Below are positions 7,068 to 15,639 of a stretch of 64,000 nt of DNA, piece after piece. Each line of letters opens with the position of its first letter. The first letter of the stretch is position 1. A program made the translations under genes and the position numbers. Source of the DNA: JBKHXF01 sp046566145. Its GTDB lineage: Bacteria > Actinomycetota > Nitriliruptoria > Nitriliruptorales > Nitriliruptoraceae. A model generated the notes under the pieces. The model saw nothing but the letters and a program-made list of their open reading frames with translations, did no database searches and was not told where the DNA came from. The stretch spans positions 1 through 64,000 of the forward strand of contig JBKHXF010000007.1 of assembly GCA_046566145.1 (NCBI GenBank). The letters are read 5' to 3'.

Positions 7068-8558
7068 GTGGTCACCACCGGCACCGGGCTCCTCGTGCGG
7101 CCGCTGCCGCAGGTCCCCCGGCGTGCCGACGGGCGGGTCGACCTCGACCGGGTGGCGCTCGCCCTCGCGCCGCTGCTCGGTGCCCCGGCCCCGATGCTCG
7201 AGTCCGCGCCGGACGTCCCGGCCACCGGGGACACCTCCTGGGTCATCGCGGGCGTGGCCGGACGGCTCCTCCACCGCGACGGGCGCACGGAGGCCGCCGG
7301 CGCGCTCGGTCGGCTCCTCGACGGCGACGCCGACACCCTCGACCCCTTCGCGGCGCTCGACCTCGCCGGCGAGCGCACCGGCTGCACCCCGGACGCCGAG
7401 CGGCTGCCCGCGCCGGCGGCCGCGGTCGGCCTGGTCGGGGCCATCGCCTACGAGGCCGCCCGGCACGTCGAGCGGCTCGGCCGGGCGCCGGCGAGCGGAC
7501 TCGACCTCGACCTCGTGCTGGCCGACGTGCTCGTGGCCGTCGACCACCGCGACGAGCATGCCCTGCTCGTGCACGTCCCCCTCGCCGGACCCCGCCGACC
7601 GACGGACCTCGACGCGGTCGAGGCCGCCGTCGCCCACGCGCCCGACCTGCCGCCGCTGCCGCGCCGCGCCGGCGGTCCGGCCCGGGCCACGACGTCGCTC
7701 GACCCGGCGGCGCACCGTGCCGCGCTCGGTCGGGTCCTCGAGCACGTCGCCGCCGGCGACACGTTCCAGGTGAACCTCACGATGCAGGTCGCGGCGCCGT
7801 TCGCCGGTGACGTGCACGCCCTGTACCGGGCGATGCGGGGCCGCTCCCCCGCGCCGTACGGCGCGGTGCTGTGGGACGCGGCCGGCGCCGGGATCGCGTC
7901 GATCTCCCCGGAGACGTTCCTGCTGGCCCGCGGCCGGCAGCTGACCACCCGCCCCATCAAGGGGACCCGCCGACGCGACGCCGACCCCGTCCGCGACGCG
8001 GCGCTGCGCGACGACCTCGTCGCCAGCGAGAAGGACCGCGCCGAGAACGTCATGGTCGTCGACATGGAGCGCAACGACCTCGGCCGGGTGTGCGTGCCCG
8101 GCTCGGTGCGGGTCCCCCGGCTGCTCGAGGTCGAGGCGCACCCGACCGTGTGGCACCTCGTCAGCGAGGTCACCGGCGTGCTGCGCGACGGGGTCGGCTG
8201 GGGCCGGCTGCTGGCCGCGACGTTCCCGTGCGGGTCGGTGACGGGCACCCCGAAGGTCGAGGCGATGCGGGTCATCGAGCGGCTCGAGCCGGTCCCGCGC
8301 GGCTGGTACTGCGGCGCGATCGGGGCGTTCGGCCCGGGCGCGGCGACCACGGCCGTCGCCATCCGCACCGCTACGCTCTCGCCGGACGGCGTCGCGACCT
8401 ACGGCACCGGCGGCGGCATCGTGGCCGACTCCGACCCCGACGCCGAGCACGCCGAGGCGCTGGCGAAGGCGGCCGCGTTCCTGCAGGCCGTGGACGCGGA
8501 GCTGGACGCGGCGCCGGCCCCCCGCGGCCGGGACCGTGCCGAGGGGGTCACCCCGTGA
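7068..8558 (+). CDS. pabB: aminodeoxychorismate synthase component I
   Basis: PabB converts chorismate to 4-amino-4-deoxychorismate on the way to p-aminobenzoate and folate. The 496-residue protein has a divergent N-terminal half and a well-kept chorismate-binding C-terminal half. The PIKGTRRR motif has the catalytic lysine that marks PabB rather than the alanine of TrpE (PIAGTR). ENVMVVDMERNDLGRV, GSVTGTPKVEAM and YGTGGGIVADSDP are also intact. The GTG start lies five bases after the small upstream gene. The end overlaps pabC by 4 bp (GTGA). The glutaminase partner (PabA/TrpG) is not in the window. Confidence 0.93.
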   Translation: MVTTGTGLLVRPLPQVPRRADGRVDLDRVALALAPLLGAPAPMLESAPDVPATGDTSWVIAGVAGRLLHRDGRTEAAGALGRLLDGDADTLDPFAALDLAGERTGCTPDAERLPAPAAAVGLVGAIAYEAARHVERLGRAPASGLDLDLVLADVLVAVDHRDEHALLVHVPLAGPRRPTDLDAVEAAVAHAPDLPPLPRRAGGPARATTSLDPAAHRAALGRVLEHVAAGDTFQVNLTMQVAAPFAGDVHALYRAMRGRSPAPYGAVLWDAAGAGIASISPETFLLARGRQLTTRPIKGTRRRDADPVRDAALRDDLVASEKDRAENVMVVDMERNDLGRVCVPGSVRVPRLLEVEAHPTVWHLVSEVTGVLRDGVGWGRLLAATFPCGSVTGTPKVEAMRVIERLEPVPRGWYCGAIGAFGPGAATTAVAIRTATLSPDGVATYGTGGGIVADSDPDAEHAEALAKAAAFLQAVDAELDAAPAPRGRDRAEGVTP

Positions 8559-9448
8559 GCGGTCCCTACGCCCACACCCGGTGGGGACTCGTCCCGGCGG
8601 CGGACGCCGGCCTGGACGCGACCGACGCCGGCCTGCGCGGCGACGGGGTGTTCACCACCGTGCTGGTGCGCGGCTCGGTCGCGCTGTGGCTCGACGAGCA
8701 CGTCACGCGGCTGGTCCGGGACGCCGCAGCGCTCGGCATCGCCGCACCCGAGCCGACCTGGTTCACCCGCACGGTCGCGGTCGTCACCGCCGCGAACGAC
8801 GGCGAGCTCGACACCGTGGACACCGCCCTGCGCATCACCGTCACCCGCGGGGCGGCCTCCCCCGACGCCGCGTTCGGCGCACCCGTCGGCCCGCCCTCGG
8901 TGCTGGTGACCCAGCACGCGCTGGCACCCGCGCCGGCGGTGGTGCGGGCCGTCACGGTCGGCTGGTCGCGGACGCTCGCGCACGTGAAGCACACGTCGTG
9001 GCTCGCGGCGAGCGAGGCGCTGCGTCGGGCCCGCGCCGGCGGCGCCGACACGGCCGTCCTCACCCGGCCGGACCCCGGCGGCGACCACGCCCGCGACCTG
9101 CTGCTCGAGGGCGCCACGGCGAACCTCGTCCTCGTCGACGCGGCCGGCCGGCTGTGCACCCCGCCCGACGACGGGGCCGTCCTGCCCGGGGTCACCCGTG
9201 CCGCGGTGCTCGACCTCGCGCGACGCGAGGGTCGCGAGGTCGTCGAGCGGCCCGTCACCCGCGCCGACCTGCACGCCGCCACCGAGGCGCTGCTGACCTC
9301 CAGCCTGCGCGGCGTCGTCGCGCTCTCCCACCTCGACGACGTGCCCGTCGGCGGCACCGGCGGGACCGAGGCGCCCGGGCCGGTCACCCGCACCCTGCGC
9401 GACGCCTGGGCCGGGGAGGCCGCCCGACGTGCGGCCGCCGGCGCCTGA
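8555..9448 (+). CDS. pabC: class IV aminotransferase-fold protein, probable aminodeoxychorismate lyase
   Basis: PabC eliminates pyruvate from aminodeoxychorismate to give p-aminobenzoate. The 297-residue fold type IV PLP protein shows GDGVFTTVLV near the N-terminus, the PLP lysine in AHVKHTSWLAASEALRRA, the LLEGATANLVLV segment (in place of the usual E-G-x-x-x-N) and a C-terminal TSSLRGVV. The start overlaps the pabB stop (GTGA), so the pair is translationally coupled; this makes a PabC role more likely than a branched-chain or D-amino acid aminotransferase role. It converges on the F420 reductase gene, 21 bases away. Confidence 0.88.
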   Translation: MSGPYAHTRWGLVPAADAGLDATDAGLRGDGVFTTVLVRGSVALWLDEHVTRLVRDAAALGIAAPEPTWFTRTVAVVTAANDGELDTVDTALRITVTRGAASPDAAFGAPVGPPSVLVTQHALAPAPAVVRAVTVGWSRTLAHVKHTSWLAASEALRRARAGGADTAVLTRPDPGGDHARDLLLEGATANLVLVDAAGRLCTPPDDGAVLPGVTRAAVLDLARREGREVVERPVTRADLHAATEALLTSSLRGVVALSHLDDVPVGGTGGTEAPGPVTRTLRDAWAGEAARRAAAGA

Positions 9449-9469
9449 CCGACGCGGCCGTCGGCCTCC

Positions 9470-10216
9470 TCAGCGGGGCTTGCGTCCGGCCCGGCTCTCG
9501 CCCTCGGCGCGGTGGGCGTGCAGGGCCTCCTCGTCGCGCTCGATGCCGTCGATGAGCAGCCCGGCGTGGATCCGGTAGTAGCGGTTCACGAACAGGATGA
9601 CCGGCGTGATGTTCTCGATGTACTCGGAGTTGCGCAGCGGACCGCAGTAGACGCCCCACATCCCCTCGATGCGCGAGGCGAGGTGCGCGACGCGGTGCGC
9701 GGCCTCGCGGTCGTCCCCGCAGATCAGCACGTGCGTCTCGATGGGCTCGTCGACCTTCCACAGCCGGCGGCTCGACACGTCGTGGAAGCTCGACACGACC
9801 CGGGCGCGCGGCCACAGCGCCTGGTTCTGCTCCCCGGCGGAGCCCTCCGCCACCCGGACGGCCTTCGGACCGGTGTCGTCGAACACCATCGGGTTCACGA
9901 CGTTGCACACGACCTTGTCGCCCACCGCCTCCTCGAGCGGGGGCAGCAGGTCCACCTGCGACTCGTACGGGATGGCGACGACCACGATCTCGGACTCGCG
10001 CGCGGCGGTGAGGTTGTCGCCGGCCCGCAGGTCGAGGTCGGCCCCGCCGCCCGCCCGGGCGCGGATCTCCTCCACCGCCTCGTCGGCCCGCTCCGCCGAG
10101 CGCGAGCCGACCCAGACCGTGTGCCCGGCCATCGCCCAGCGGGCCGCCAGCCCGCGCCCCTGGGCGCCCGTCCCCCCCACGATCCCGATGCTCTCCCGCA
10201 CGTCCGCGCTGGTCAC
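9470..10216 (-). CDS. npdG: NADPH-dependent F420 reductase
   Basis: This enzyme passes hydride between NADPH and the deazaflavin F420, keeping F420H2 available for F420-dependent reductases. The 248-residue protein starts with a Rossmann dinucleotide loop IGIVGGTGAQGRGLAARWA, followed by VWVGSRSAERA, a pattern typical of NADP-specific Fno/NpdG proteins. VVVAIPYESQ, VVNPMVFDDTG and VVSSFHDVSSRRLW are further family blocks. The protein is slightly longer than archaeal Fno because of a polar Arg-rich tail. The start is GTG. Two other F420-linked families are encoded at 29.97 kb and 61.0 kb. Confidence 0.88.
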   Translation of the reverse strand: MTSADVRESIGIVGGTGAQGRGLAARWAMAGHTVWVGSRSAERADEAVEEIRARAGGGADLDLRAGDNLTAARESEIVVVAIPYESQVDLLPPLEEAVGDKVVCNVVNPMVFDDTGPKAVRVAEGSAGEQNQALWPRARVVSSFHDVSSRRLWKVDEPIETHVLICGDDREAAHRVAHLASRIEGMWGVYCGPLRNSEYIENITPVILFVNRYYRIHAGLLIDGIERDEEALHAHRAEGESRAGRKPR

Positions 10217-10311
10217 CGACCGCCTCCCCGCTCGTCCCCGCGGCCGCCCCGCGGGGAGGAGCACCTTGCCACGCGCCGGACCGCTGCGCCGGGAGTCGCA
10301 CCCCCCACCAC

Positions 10312-10317
10312 TACACT
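10312..10317 (+). promoter_or_regulatory. -10 element of the alpha/beta hydrolase gene
   Basis: TACACT lies 46 bases before the ATG, which itself follows an AGGAG ribosome-binding site. No clear -35 hexamer is seen. Confidence 0.45.
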
Positions 10318-10363
10318 GGCGGGTCCGACCCGACGGCCGCCGCGCGGCCGAGCAGGAGCGACG

Positions 10364-11221
10364 ATGGCGACCGCGGTCGACCTCCGGTGGCACCGCACGA
10401 CCCTCGACGGACGCGTCGCCCACTACGGCGACGCGGGCGAGGGCCCGCCCGTCGTGTTCGTCCACGGGTGGGGCCTCTCCGCCCACGCGTACGCGGACGC
10501 CTTCACGACGATCGCCCGCGCCGGCGCTCGGGTCATCGCGCCGGCACTCCCCGGCTTCGGGCGCTCGGAGCCACTGCGCGGCGCGTACACCTTCGAGCGC
10601 CTCGCGTGGTGGATGCGCCAACTGCTCGAGCACGCCGGCGTCGAGGAGCCCGCGTTCTTCGTCGGCCACTCCTTCGGCGGCGGGGTCGCGACCGCCACCG
10701 CCTGGTACCACCCGGAGGTCGTGCGCAGCCTCGCGCTGGTCAACTCCGTCGGGGGCGCCGTCTGGCGCACCCGGGGCGACACGGCCCAGCACGTCCGCGA
10801 GCGTCCGCTGTGGGACTGGGGGCTGCGCGCGCCGCGGGAGTGGACCCGCCGGGAGTACCGCCGGGTGCTGCCGGTCGTGCTGCGCGACGCGGTCGGCAAC
10901 GCGCTCGCGAACCCCTCGGCGCTGCGCCGGGCCGCCGCCCTCGCCCGCTCGGCCGACCTGCGGGACGAGCTCGCCCAGCTCGCGGAGCGCGGCCTGCCGG
11001 TCTCCATCCTCTGGGGCGACCAGGACACGGTCGTCCCGCAGGCCACGTTCCTGGCGATGTGCGACGCCGCCGGCGCGCCGGGCGACATCGTCGAGCGCGC
11101 CGGGCACAACTGGCTCCTGGCCGACCCGGCGGGGTTCGGCGAGCTGATGACGAACTCCCTGACCGTCCACGCGATGATGGCGAGACGAACCGCCGGCGGC
11201 GACCCCGGCCCGGCCGCCTGA
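10364..11221 (+). CDS. alpha/beta-fold hydrolase
   Basis: The 285-residue cytosolic hydrolase shows the oxyanion motif FVHGWG (32-37), the nucleophile elbow GHSFGGG with Ser103, an acid in WGDQDTVVP (Asp219 or Asp221) and His248 in AGHNWL. A helical cap around residues 130-200 is rich in Arg and Trp. The substrate cannot be read from the sequence. The ATG has AGGAG upstream. nadB follows after 31 bases on the same strand and may be co-transcribed, although no functional link is evident. Confidence 0.88.
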   Translation: MATAVDLRWHRTTLDGRVAHYGDAGEGPPVVFVHGWGLSAHAYADAFTTIARAGARVIAPALPGFGRSEPLRGAYTFERLAWWMRQLLEHAGVEEPAFFVGHSFGGGVATATAWYHPEVVRSLALVNSVGGAVWRTRGDTAQHVRERPLWDWGLRAPREWTRREYRRVLPVVLRDAVGNALANPSALRRAAALARSADLRDELAQLAERGLPVSILWGDQDTVVPQATFLAMCDAAGAPGDIVERAGHNWLLADPAGFGELMTNSLTVHAMMARRTAGGDPGPAA

Positions 11222-11252
11222 GCCCGCCCGATCCCCGACCCGAGGTCCGCGC

Positions 11253-12881
11253 GTGGTCCCCCCGCCCGACGCCCCCGACGCCGCACCGGCGTCGCTCCCA
11301 CCCGCGCCCGAGCCGGTCGGCCCCGACCGCTACCGCGCCGACGTGGTGGTCGTCGGCGCCGGCGTGGCCGGCCTCTTCGCCGCCATCCGGCTGCCGGCGC
11401 ACCTGTCGGTGTGCATCGTCGACAAGGGCCGCGCCGGCGGCCGCTCGGGGTCGTCCCCGTGGGCGCAGGGGGGCATGGCCGCCGCGATGGGGCCCGACGA
11501 CTCGCCAGCCCTGCACGCCGCCGACACCATCCGCGCCGGCGACGGGCTCTGCGACCCGGCCGCCGTCGCAGTGCTGGCGCACGAGGCCCCGACCCGGGTC
11601 CGCCAGCTGATCGACCTCGGCGCCGAGTTCGACACCGACGACGCCTCCCCCGACGGGACCGCGCTGCACCTCGCTCGCGAGGGCGGGCAGGCCGTCGCCC
11701 GCTCCATCCACCGCGCCGACGCGACGGGCGCCGAGATGGTCCGGGCGCTGCGCACCGCGGCCGCGCCCCGGGTGACCCGGCTCGAGGCCAGCGTCGTGGC
11801 GCTCGCCCGCACGCCCACCGGGCGCGTCGGCGGGGTCCACGTGCGGCCCGCCGGCGGCGGCGTCGCCACCGTCGAGGCGGCGGCGGTGCTGCTCGCCACC
11901 GGCGGGTGCGGCGGCCTGTTCGCCGCCACCACCAACACCGACCACGCGACCGGCGACGGCGTCGCGCTCGCCGCGACCGCCGGCGCCGCGGTCCGGGACC
12001 TCGAGTTCGTGCAGTTCCACCCGACCGGGCTGGCCGTCACCTCCACGTGGCGCTTCCTGCTGACCGAGGCGCTGCGCGGTGCCGGCGCGACCCTGCACGA
12101 CGTCGACGGCCACCGCTTCCTGACCGACGTGCACCCCGACGCCGAGCTCGCGCCCCGGCACGTCGTCGCCAGGGCCATCCTCGCGCAGCCGGGCGGCGCG
12201 TTCCTCGACGCCACCCACCTCGGCGAGGCCGCGCTCGCCCACGAGTTCCCGACCGTGCTGCACGGCGCCCGGGAGCTCGGCTTCGACCTCGCCACCCAGC
12301 GCGTCCCGGTCACGCCGGCGGCGCACTACATGGTCGGCGGGGTCCGGACCGACCTCGACGGTCGGACGTCGCTGGCCGGGCTGTGGGCCGCCGGCGAGGT
12401 CGCCTCCACCGGGGTCCACGGCGCGAACCGGATGGCCGGCAACTCGCTCTCCGAGGCGCTCGTGTTCGGCGCCCGCGCCGCCGAGTCCATCGCCGCGGAG
12501 CTCGCCGCCGGCGCGGGGCCCGACGGCCCGCTCGACGCGCCGCCGGCGCTGGCCGAGCCGACCGCCGGCGCGGGCGACCTCGACGCCCTGCGGGCCCGCC
12601 TGCGCGAGACGATGTGGAAGGGCGCCGGCCCCGTGCGCGACGACGCCGGCCTGCGCTGGTGCCTCGCCGAGCTCGACGCGATCGCCGACGCGCTCGGACC
12701 ACGGGCCGACCACCCCGACCACGTCGAGCTCACGTCGGCCGTGACCGCCGCCCGGCTCGTCGCCTCGAGCGCGCTGCTGCGCACCGAGTCGCGCGGCGGG
12801 CACGTCCGCGACGACCACCCCGCGACGGACCCCGCCTGGGGCGACGTCCACATCGAGCGGGTCCTGCGCCCGATCGCCTGA
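11253..12881 (+). CDS. nadB: L-aspartate oxidase
   Basis: NadB oxidises L-aspartate to iminoaspartate, the first step of de novo NAD synthesis. The 542-residue flavoprotein has the FAD loop VVVVGAGVAGLFAAIRL, the SSPWAQGGMAAAM segment typical of the family, EFVQFHPTGL and, near the C-terminal part of the flavin domain, AAHYMVGGVRTDLDGRT, LWAAGEVA and STGVHGANRMAGNSLSEALVFG. The helical C-terminal domain is complete. The start is GTG. nadA and nadC, its usual neighbours, are not adjacent, while nadE lies 7 kb upstream. It ends facing the ferritin-like gene, 36 bases away, with a short GCGGTC/GACCGC inverted repeat (12890-12903) between. Confidence 0.95.
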   Translation: MVPPPDAPDAAPASLPPAPEPVGPDRYRADVVVVGAGVAGLFAAIRLPAHLSVCIVDKGRAGGRSGSSPWAQGGMAAAMGPDDSPALHAADTIRAGDGLCDPAAVAVLAHEAPTRVRQLIDLGAEFDTDDASPDGTALHLAREGGQAVARSIHRADATGAEMVRALRTAAAPRVTRLEASVVALARTPTGRVGGVHVRPAGGGVATVEAAAVLLATGGCGGLFAATTNTDHATGDGVALAATAGAAVRDLEFVQFHPTGLAVTSTWRFLLTEALRGAGATLHDVDGHRFLTDVHPDAELAPRHVVARAILAQPGGAFLDATHLGEAALAHEFPTVLHGARELGFDLATQRVPVTPAAHYMVGGVRTDLDGRTSLAGLWAAGEVASTGVHGANRMAGNSLSEALVFGARAAESIAAELAAGAGPDGPLDAPPALAEPTAGAGDLDALRARLRETMWKGAGPVRDDAGLRWCLAELDAIADALGPRADHPDHVELTSAVTAARLVASSALLRTESRGGHVRDDHPATDPAWGDVHIERVLRPIA

Positions 12882-12917
12882 CCGGCCCGGCGGTCGGGAC
12901 CGCGCACCGGCGGTGGG

Positions 12918-13607
12918 TCAGTCGAGGTCCTCGAGGCCGAGGGCGTGCATCCGCCGACGGTGCCCCTCCAGCACGGTGATGGCGACGCGCTTGACGTGGC
13001 TCTCGGGCGGGACGTCCTCCCGGCCGGCGGCGTCGGCGAGCAGCACCTTGAGGGCGTCCGTGTCGCCGAGGGCCTCCTGGAAGCCGGTCAGCGCCCGACC
13101 GAGCACGTCGGCGACGAGGTGACGGGCACGGGCAGCCTCCTCGTCGTCGGCCCCGGCGAGGATGCGCCGCACGGCGTCGAGGGCGAACTGCTCGAAGGGG
13201 CCGCGGTCGGCGAGCGCGCCGACGACGACCAGGGCGACGTCCGGGTCGAGGCTCGGCGCGAGCTGTCGGACGAAGTCGGCGGCGATCGGCAGCCCCACGG
13301 AGAAGAACAGCGTGGCACCGAGCCAGTCGTCGACCGGCATCGCGTCGAAGAAGGCGTCGAAGCGGGGCTTCTGCCGCTCCAGCACGGCCGCGCCGAGGTC
13401 GGTCCGCTCGGTGAGCGCACCCCGCAGCACGGCCCAGCCCTCGTGCTCGCGCAGCGCGAAGCTGGCGAGCCGCTCGGCGGTGCGCACGTCCGGCGCGAAG
13501 CGCACGGCACGCGCGGTCACCTCGAAGGCACGGAGCTGACCGTAGGTCAGCGCGCCGAGCAGCTCCACGACCGCGAGCTCGCGGGTGTCCCCGGGTCCGT
13601 CCGTCAT
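12918..13607 (-). CDS. ferritin-like fold protein, MiaE-type family
   Basis: The 229-residue, mostly helical protein resembles the actinobacterial MiaE-like (MiaE_2) family, named after the di-iron tRNA hydroxylase. Helices carry FALREHEGWAVLRGAL, PFEQFALDAVRRIL and ARARHLVADVLGRAL. Only some Glu/His pairs spaced as in di-iron ferritin-like sites can be picked out, so iron binding and tRNA modification are not assured. It starts 11 bases after the iclR stop on the same strand, which implies co-transcription with the regulator. The ATG start was chosen because upstream sequence in frame belongs to iclR. Confidence 0.7.
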   Translation of the reverse strand: MTDGPGDTRELAVVELLGALTYGQLRAFEVTARAVRFAPDVRTAERLASFALREHEGWAVLRGALTERTDLGAAVLERQKPRFDAFFDAMPVDDWLGATLFFSVGLPIAADFVRQLAPSLDPDVALVVVGALADRGPFEQFALDAVRRILAGADDEEAARARHLVADVLGRALTGFQEALGDTDALKVLLADAAGREDVPPESHVKRVAITVLEGHRRRMHALGLEDLD

Positions 13608-13618
13608 CGCCGCGACGC

Positions 13619-14371
13619 TCAGCTCGGACGGCGCGGACGCCAGCCGAGACGCTCCGAGATCTCTCGAGCGGCCCGCAGCACCCGCAGCGCGATCGCCTCC
13701 GGCTCCGGCAGGCGGGCCGTGGGCGCGACGATCCCGACCGCGGCGACGGCCTTGCCGGTGTGGTCGAACACGGGGGCGGCGACGCCGGACGCACCGGGCT
13801 CGAGCTCGTCGCGGGTGTAGGCGACGCCGCGCTGCCGGACCGGCTGCAGGTTCGGGTCCCGCGCCCCCTCCGGCAGGAAGGCCATCAGCGCCCGGCCGTG
13901 CGCGGCGACGCCGAGCGGGTGGCGGAAGCCGATGCGGTAGTTGACCTGCACGAAGCGCTCGGCCGGCTCGATCACCTCGACGACGACGAGGTCCTCGCGG
14001 TCGCGGACGGCCAGGCAGGCGGTCTCGTTGGTGTCCTCCGACAGGGCGCGCAGCGGCGGACCGGCGAGGCGGCGGACCTCGAGGCCCTGGGCCGCGCGGA
14101 CGCCGAGCTCGAGCATCGCGAGCCCGAGGCGGTAGCGCCGGGTCTCGGGGTCGCGCGTCACGAACCCGTCGGCCGTGAGCGTGTCGAGGAGCCGGTAGAG
14201 CACGGCCCGGTCGAGCCCCGTGGCGTCGGCGAGCCCGGAGACGGTGGCGCCGTCCTGGACCTCCCCGAGGGCGTTGAGCAGCGACAGGCCGCGCGACAGG
14301 GTCCGCGACCCGGTCGAGCGACGGCTCTTCTTGTTGTCGTCCGTGTCCGGGTCGGTCTTCGACTCCGCCAC
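13619..14371 (-). CDS. IclR-family transcriptional regulator
   Basis: The 250-residue protein has a polar N-terminal tail, a winged helix-turn-helix (about 25-80: TLSRGLSLLNALGEV, TVSGLADATGLDRAVLYRLL) and the IclR ligand-binding domain (RYRLGLAMLELG, then HPLGVAAHGRALMAFLPEG and APVFDHTGKAVAAVGI). The GTG start follows AGGAG by a few bases. It is divergent from the mce operon across a 493-base spacer holding a 39-bp imperfect palindrome, so it is a candidate regulator of that operon. The effector is unknown. The ferritin-like gene is its likely operon partner. Confidence 0.9.
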   Translation of the reverse strand: MAESKTDPDTDDNKKSRRSTGSRTLSRGLSLLNALGEVQDGATVSGLADATGLDRAVLYRLLDTLTADGFVTRDPETRRYRLGLAMLELGVRAAQGLEVRRLAGPPLRALSEDTNETACLAVRDREDLVVVEVIEPAERFVQVNYRIGFRHPLGVAAHGRALMAFLPEGARDPNLQPVRQRGVAYTRDELEPGASGVAAPVFDHTGKAVAAVGIVAPTARLPEPEAIALRVLRAAREISERLGWRPRRPS

Positions 14372-14422
14372 CGCGTCTCCTGTCGGTTCCGGCTCCGCCG
14401 CGCACCGGCTCGGCGTCGGGTC

Positions 14423-14458
14423 GTGCTGTGCGTGCTGTGCGTGCTGTGCGTGCTGTGG
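14423..14458 (+). repeat. 9-bp microsatellite, four copies
   Basis: GTGCTGTGC is repeated three times exactly and a fourth time with one change (GTGCTGTGG). It lies about 50 bases upstream of the iclR start and 400 bases upstream of the mce operon, in the divergent spacer. It is non-coding as far as can be seen, and the copy number could vary by slippage. Confidence 0.85.
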
Positions 14459-14504
14459 TCGTGCCGTGCTCGTCGCGGCGTGCCTGCCGGCCCGGTCCCA
14501 CCGC

Positions 14505-14543
14505 CGTCCGTTCGAGCGCGCTCCTGAGCGCGCTGGACGGACG
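14505..14543. promoter_or_regulatory. 39-bp imperfect palindrome between iclR and the mce operon
   Basis: The arms CGTCCGTTCGAGCGCG and CGCGCTGGACGGACG are complementary apart from a small bulge. It lies midway in the iclR/mce spacer (14372-14864), where an autoregulatory IclR operator would be expected. The rest of this spacer holds only the microsatellite at 14423-14458 and a -10-like element at 14687-14692. Confidence 0.45.
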
Positions 14544-14686
14544 TCGTGGGCCTGGCTCGTGCGACGACCGCACCCGGTGTGCGGGGTGCAGCCTGCCGCG
14601 CGAGAGGCGCACGGTCAAGAGGAGTGCCCGGTCGGGTCGTCACGCGATGGGACCCGGGGTGCGCAGCGGGCGGACGCCGGACGGAC

Positions 14687-14692
14687 TAGCCT
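14687..14692 (+). promoter_or_regulatory. candidate -10 element of the mce operon
   Basis: TAGCCT fits the TAnnnT pattern found before many genes here. It would give a leader of about 165 bases before the first permease gene. Confidence 0.35.
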
Positions 14693-14864
14693 CCCGCCGA
14701 CGGGTGCGGAGACCGCACGGTGTGCGGGGCCCGGAGCGCGGTCGGGGACCGGTCGGGAGGCCGGGACCCACCCCGCGTGGAACGACCTGCAGCAGGCCGC
14801 GTCGGGAGACGCGGCACCGAGGGAGGACGCGGACGGCCCCCGGGCCGTCGAGGGGAGGGACACG

Positions 14865-15629
14865 TTGCCGAACGTCCGCAACGGCGCTGCGCAGCTCGGT
14901 GGCGTCACGTCGATGGGGGTCGACGGCGCGCTCGCCATCCGCAAGGGCTTCCCGTTCCGCGAGTTCATCGAGCAGTGCTGGTTCATCGCCAAGGTCACGA
15001 TGCTCCCGGTCGTGCTCATCTCGATCCCCTTCGGCGTGATCATCGCGCTGCACGTCGGGGCACTGGCGAAGCAGATCAGTGCCGAGTCGCACATCGGCGC
15101 CGCCATGGTCCTCGCGATCGTGCGCGAGGCCGCCCCCGTCGCGACCGCCCTGCTGATCGCAGGCGCCGGCGGCTCGGCGATGACGGCCGACCTCGGGTCG
15201 CGACGCATCCGCTCCGAACTCGACGCCATGGAGGTCATGGGCGTCGACCCGATCCACCGGCTCGTCCTCCCCCGGCTCGCCGCGGCCACCCTGGTCGCGC
15301 TCCTGCTCGACGGCGTCGTCTCGGCGGCCGGGATCGGCGGGGGCTGGGTGATGGCCGTCCCCGTCCAGGGCGGCACCTCGGGGGCGTACTTCGCGTCCTT
15401 CACCGAGCTCGCCCAACCGGCCGACTTCTACTCGGCGCTCGGGAAGGCGGCGATCTTCGGCTACCTGGCGGCGGCCATCGCCTGCCACTACGGCTACAAC
15501 GCCCGGGGTGGTCCCAAGGCCGTGGGCGAGGCGGTGAACCAGGCCGTCGTGCTGACGTTCATCGTGCTGTTCTTCGTGAACTTCATCCTGACGGCCCTGT
15601 ACTTCAACCTCGTCCCGCCCAAGGCCTAG
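14865..15629 (+). CDS. yrbEA: MlaE/YrbE-family ABC permease, first subunit of the mce transporter
   Basis: YrbE permeases form the membrane channel of Mce lipid importers, working with the MceG ATPase and the MCE proteins outside the membrane. The 254-residue protein has five to six membrane helices and the family core IVREAAPVATALLIAGAGGSAMTADLGSRRIRSELDAMEVMGVDP, including the EMDAL-like coupling helix (ELDAMEVMG) that contacts the ATPase. The predicted start is TTG, chosen for a GGAGGG ribosome-binding site seven bases upstream; a later ATG (14928) is the alternative. It is the first of eleven genes read in one direction, and yrbEB starts 10 bases later. Confidence 0.93.
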   Translation: MPNVRNGAAQLGGVTSMGVDGALAIRKGFPFREFIEQCWFIAKVTMLPVVLISIPFGVIIALHVGALAKQISAESHIGAAMVLAIVREAAPVATALLIAGAGGSAMTADLGSRRIRSELDAMEVMGVDPIHRLVLPRLAAATLVALLLDGVVSAAGIGGGWVMAVPVQGGTSGAYFASFTELAQPADFYSALGKAAIFGYLAAAIACHYGYNARGGPKAVGEAVNQAVVLTFIVLFFVNFILTALYFNLVPPKA

Positions 15630-15639
15630 GGGGGAGCCG

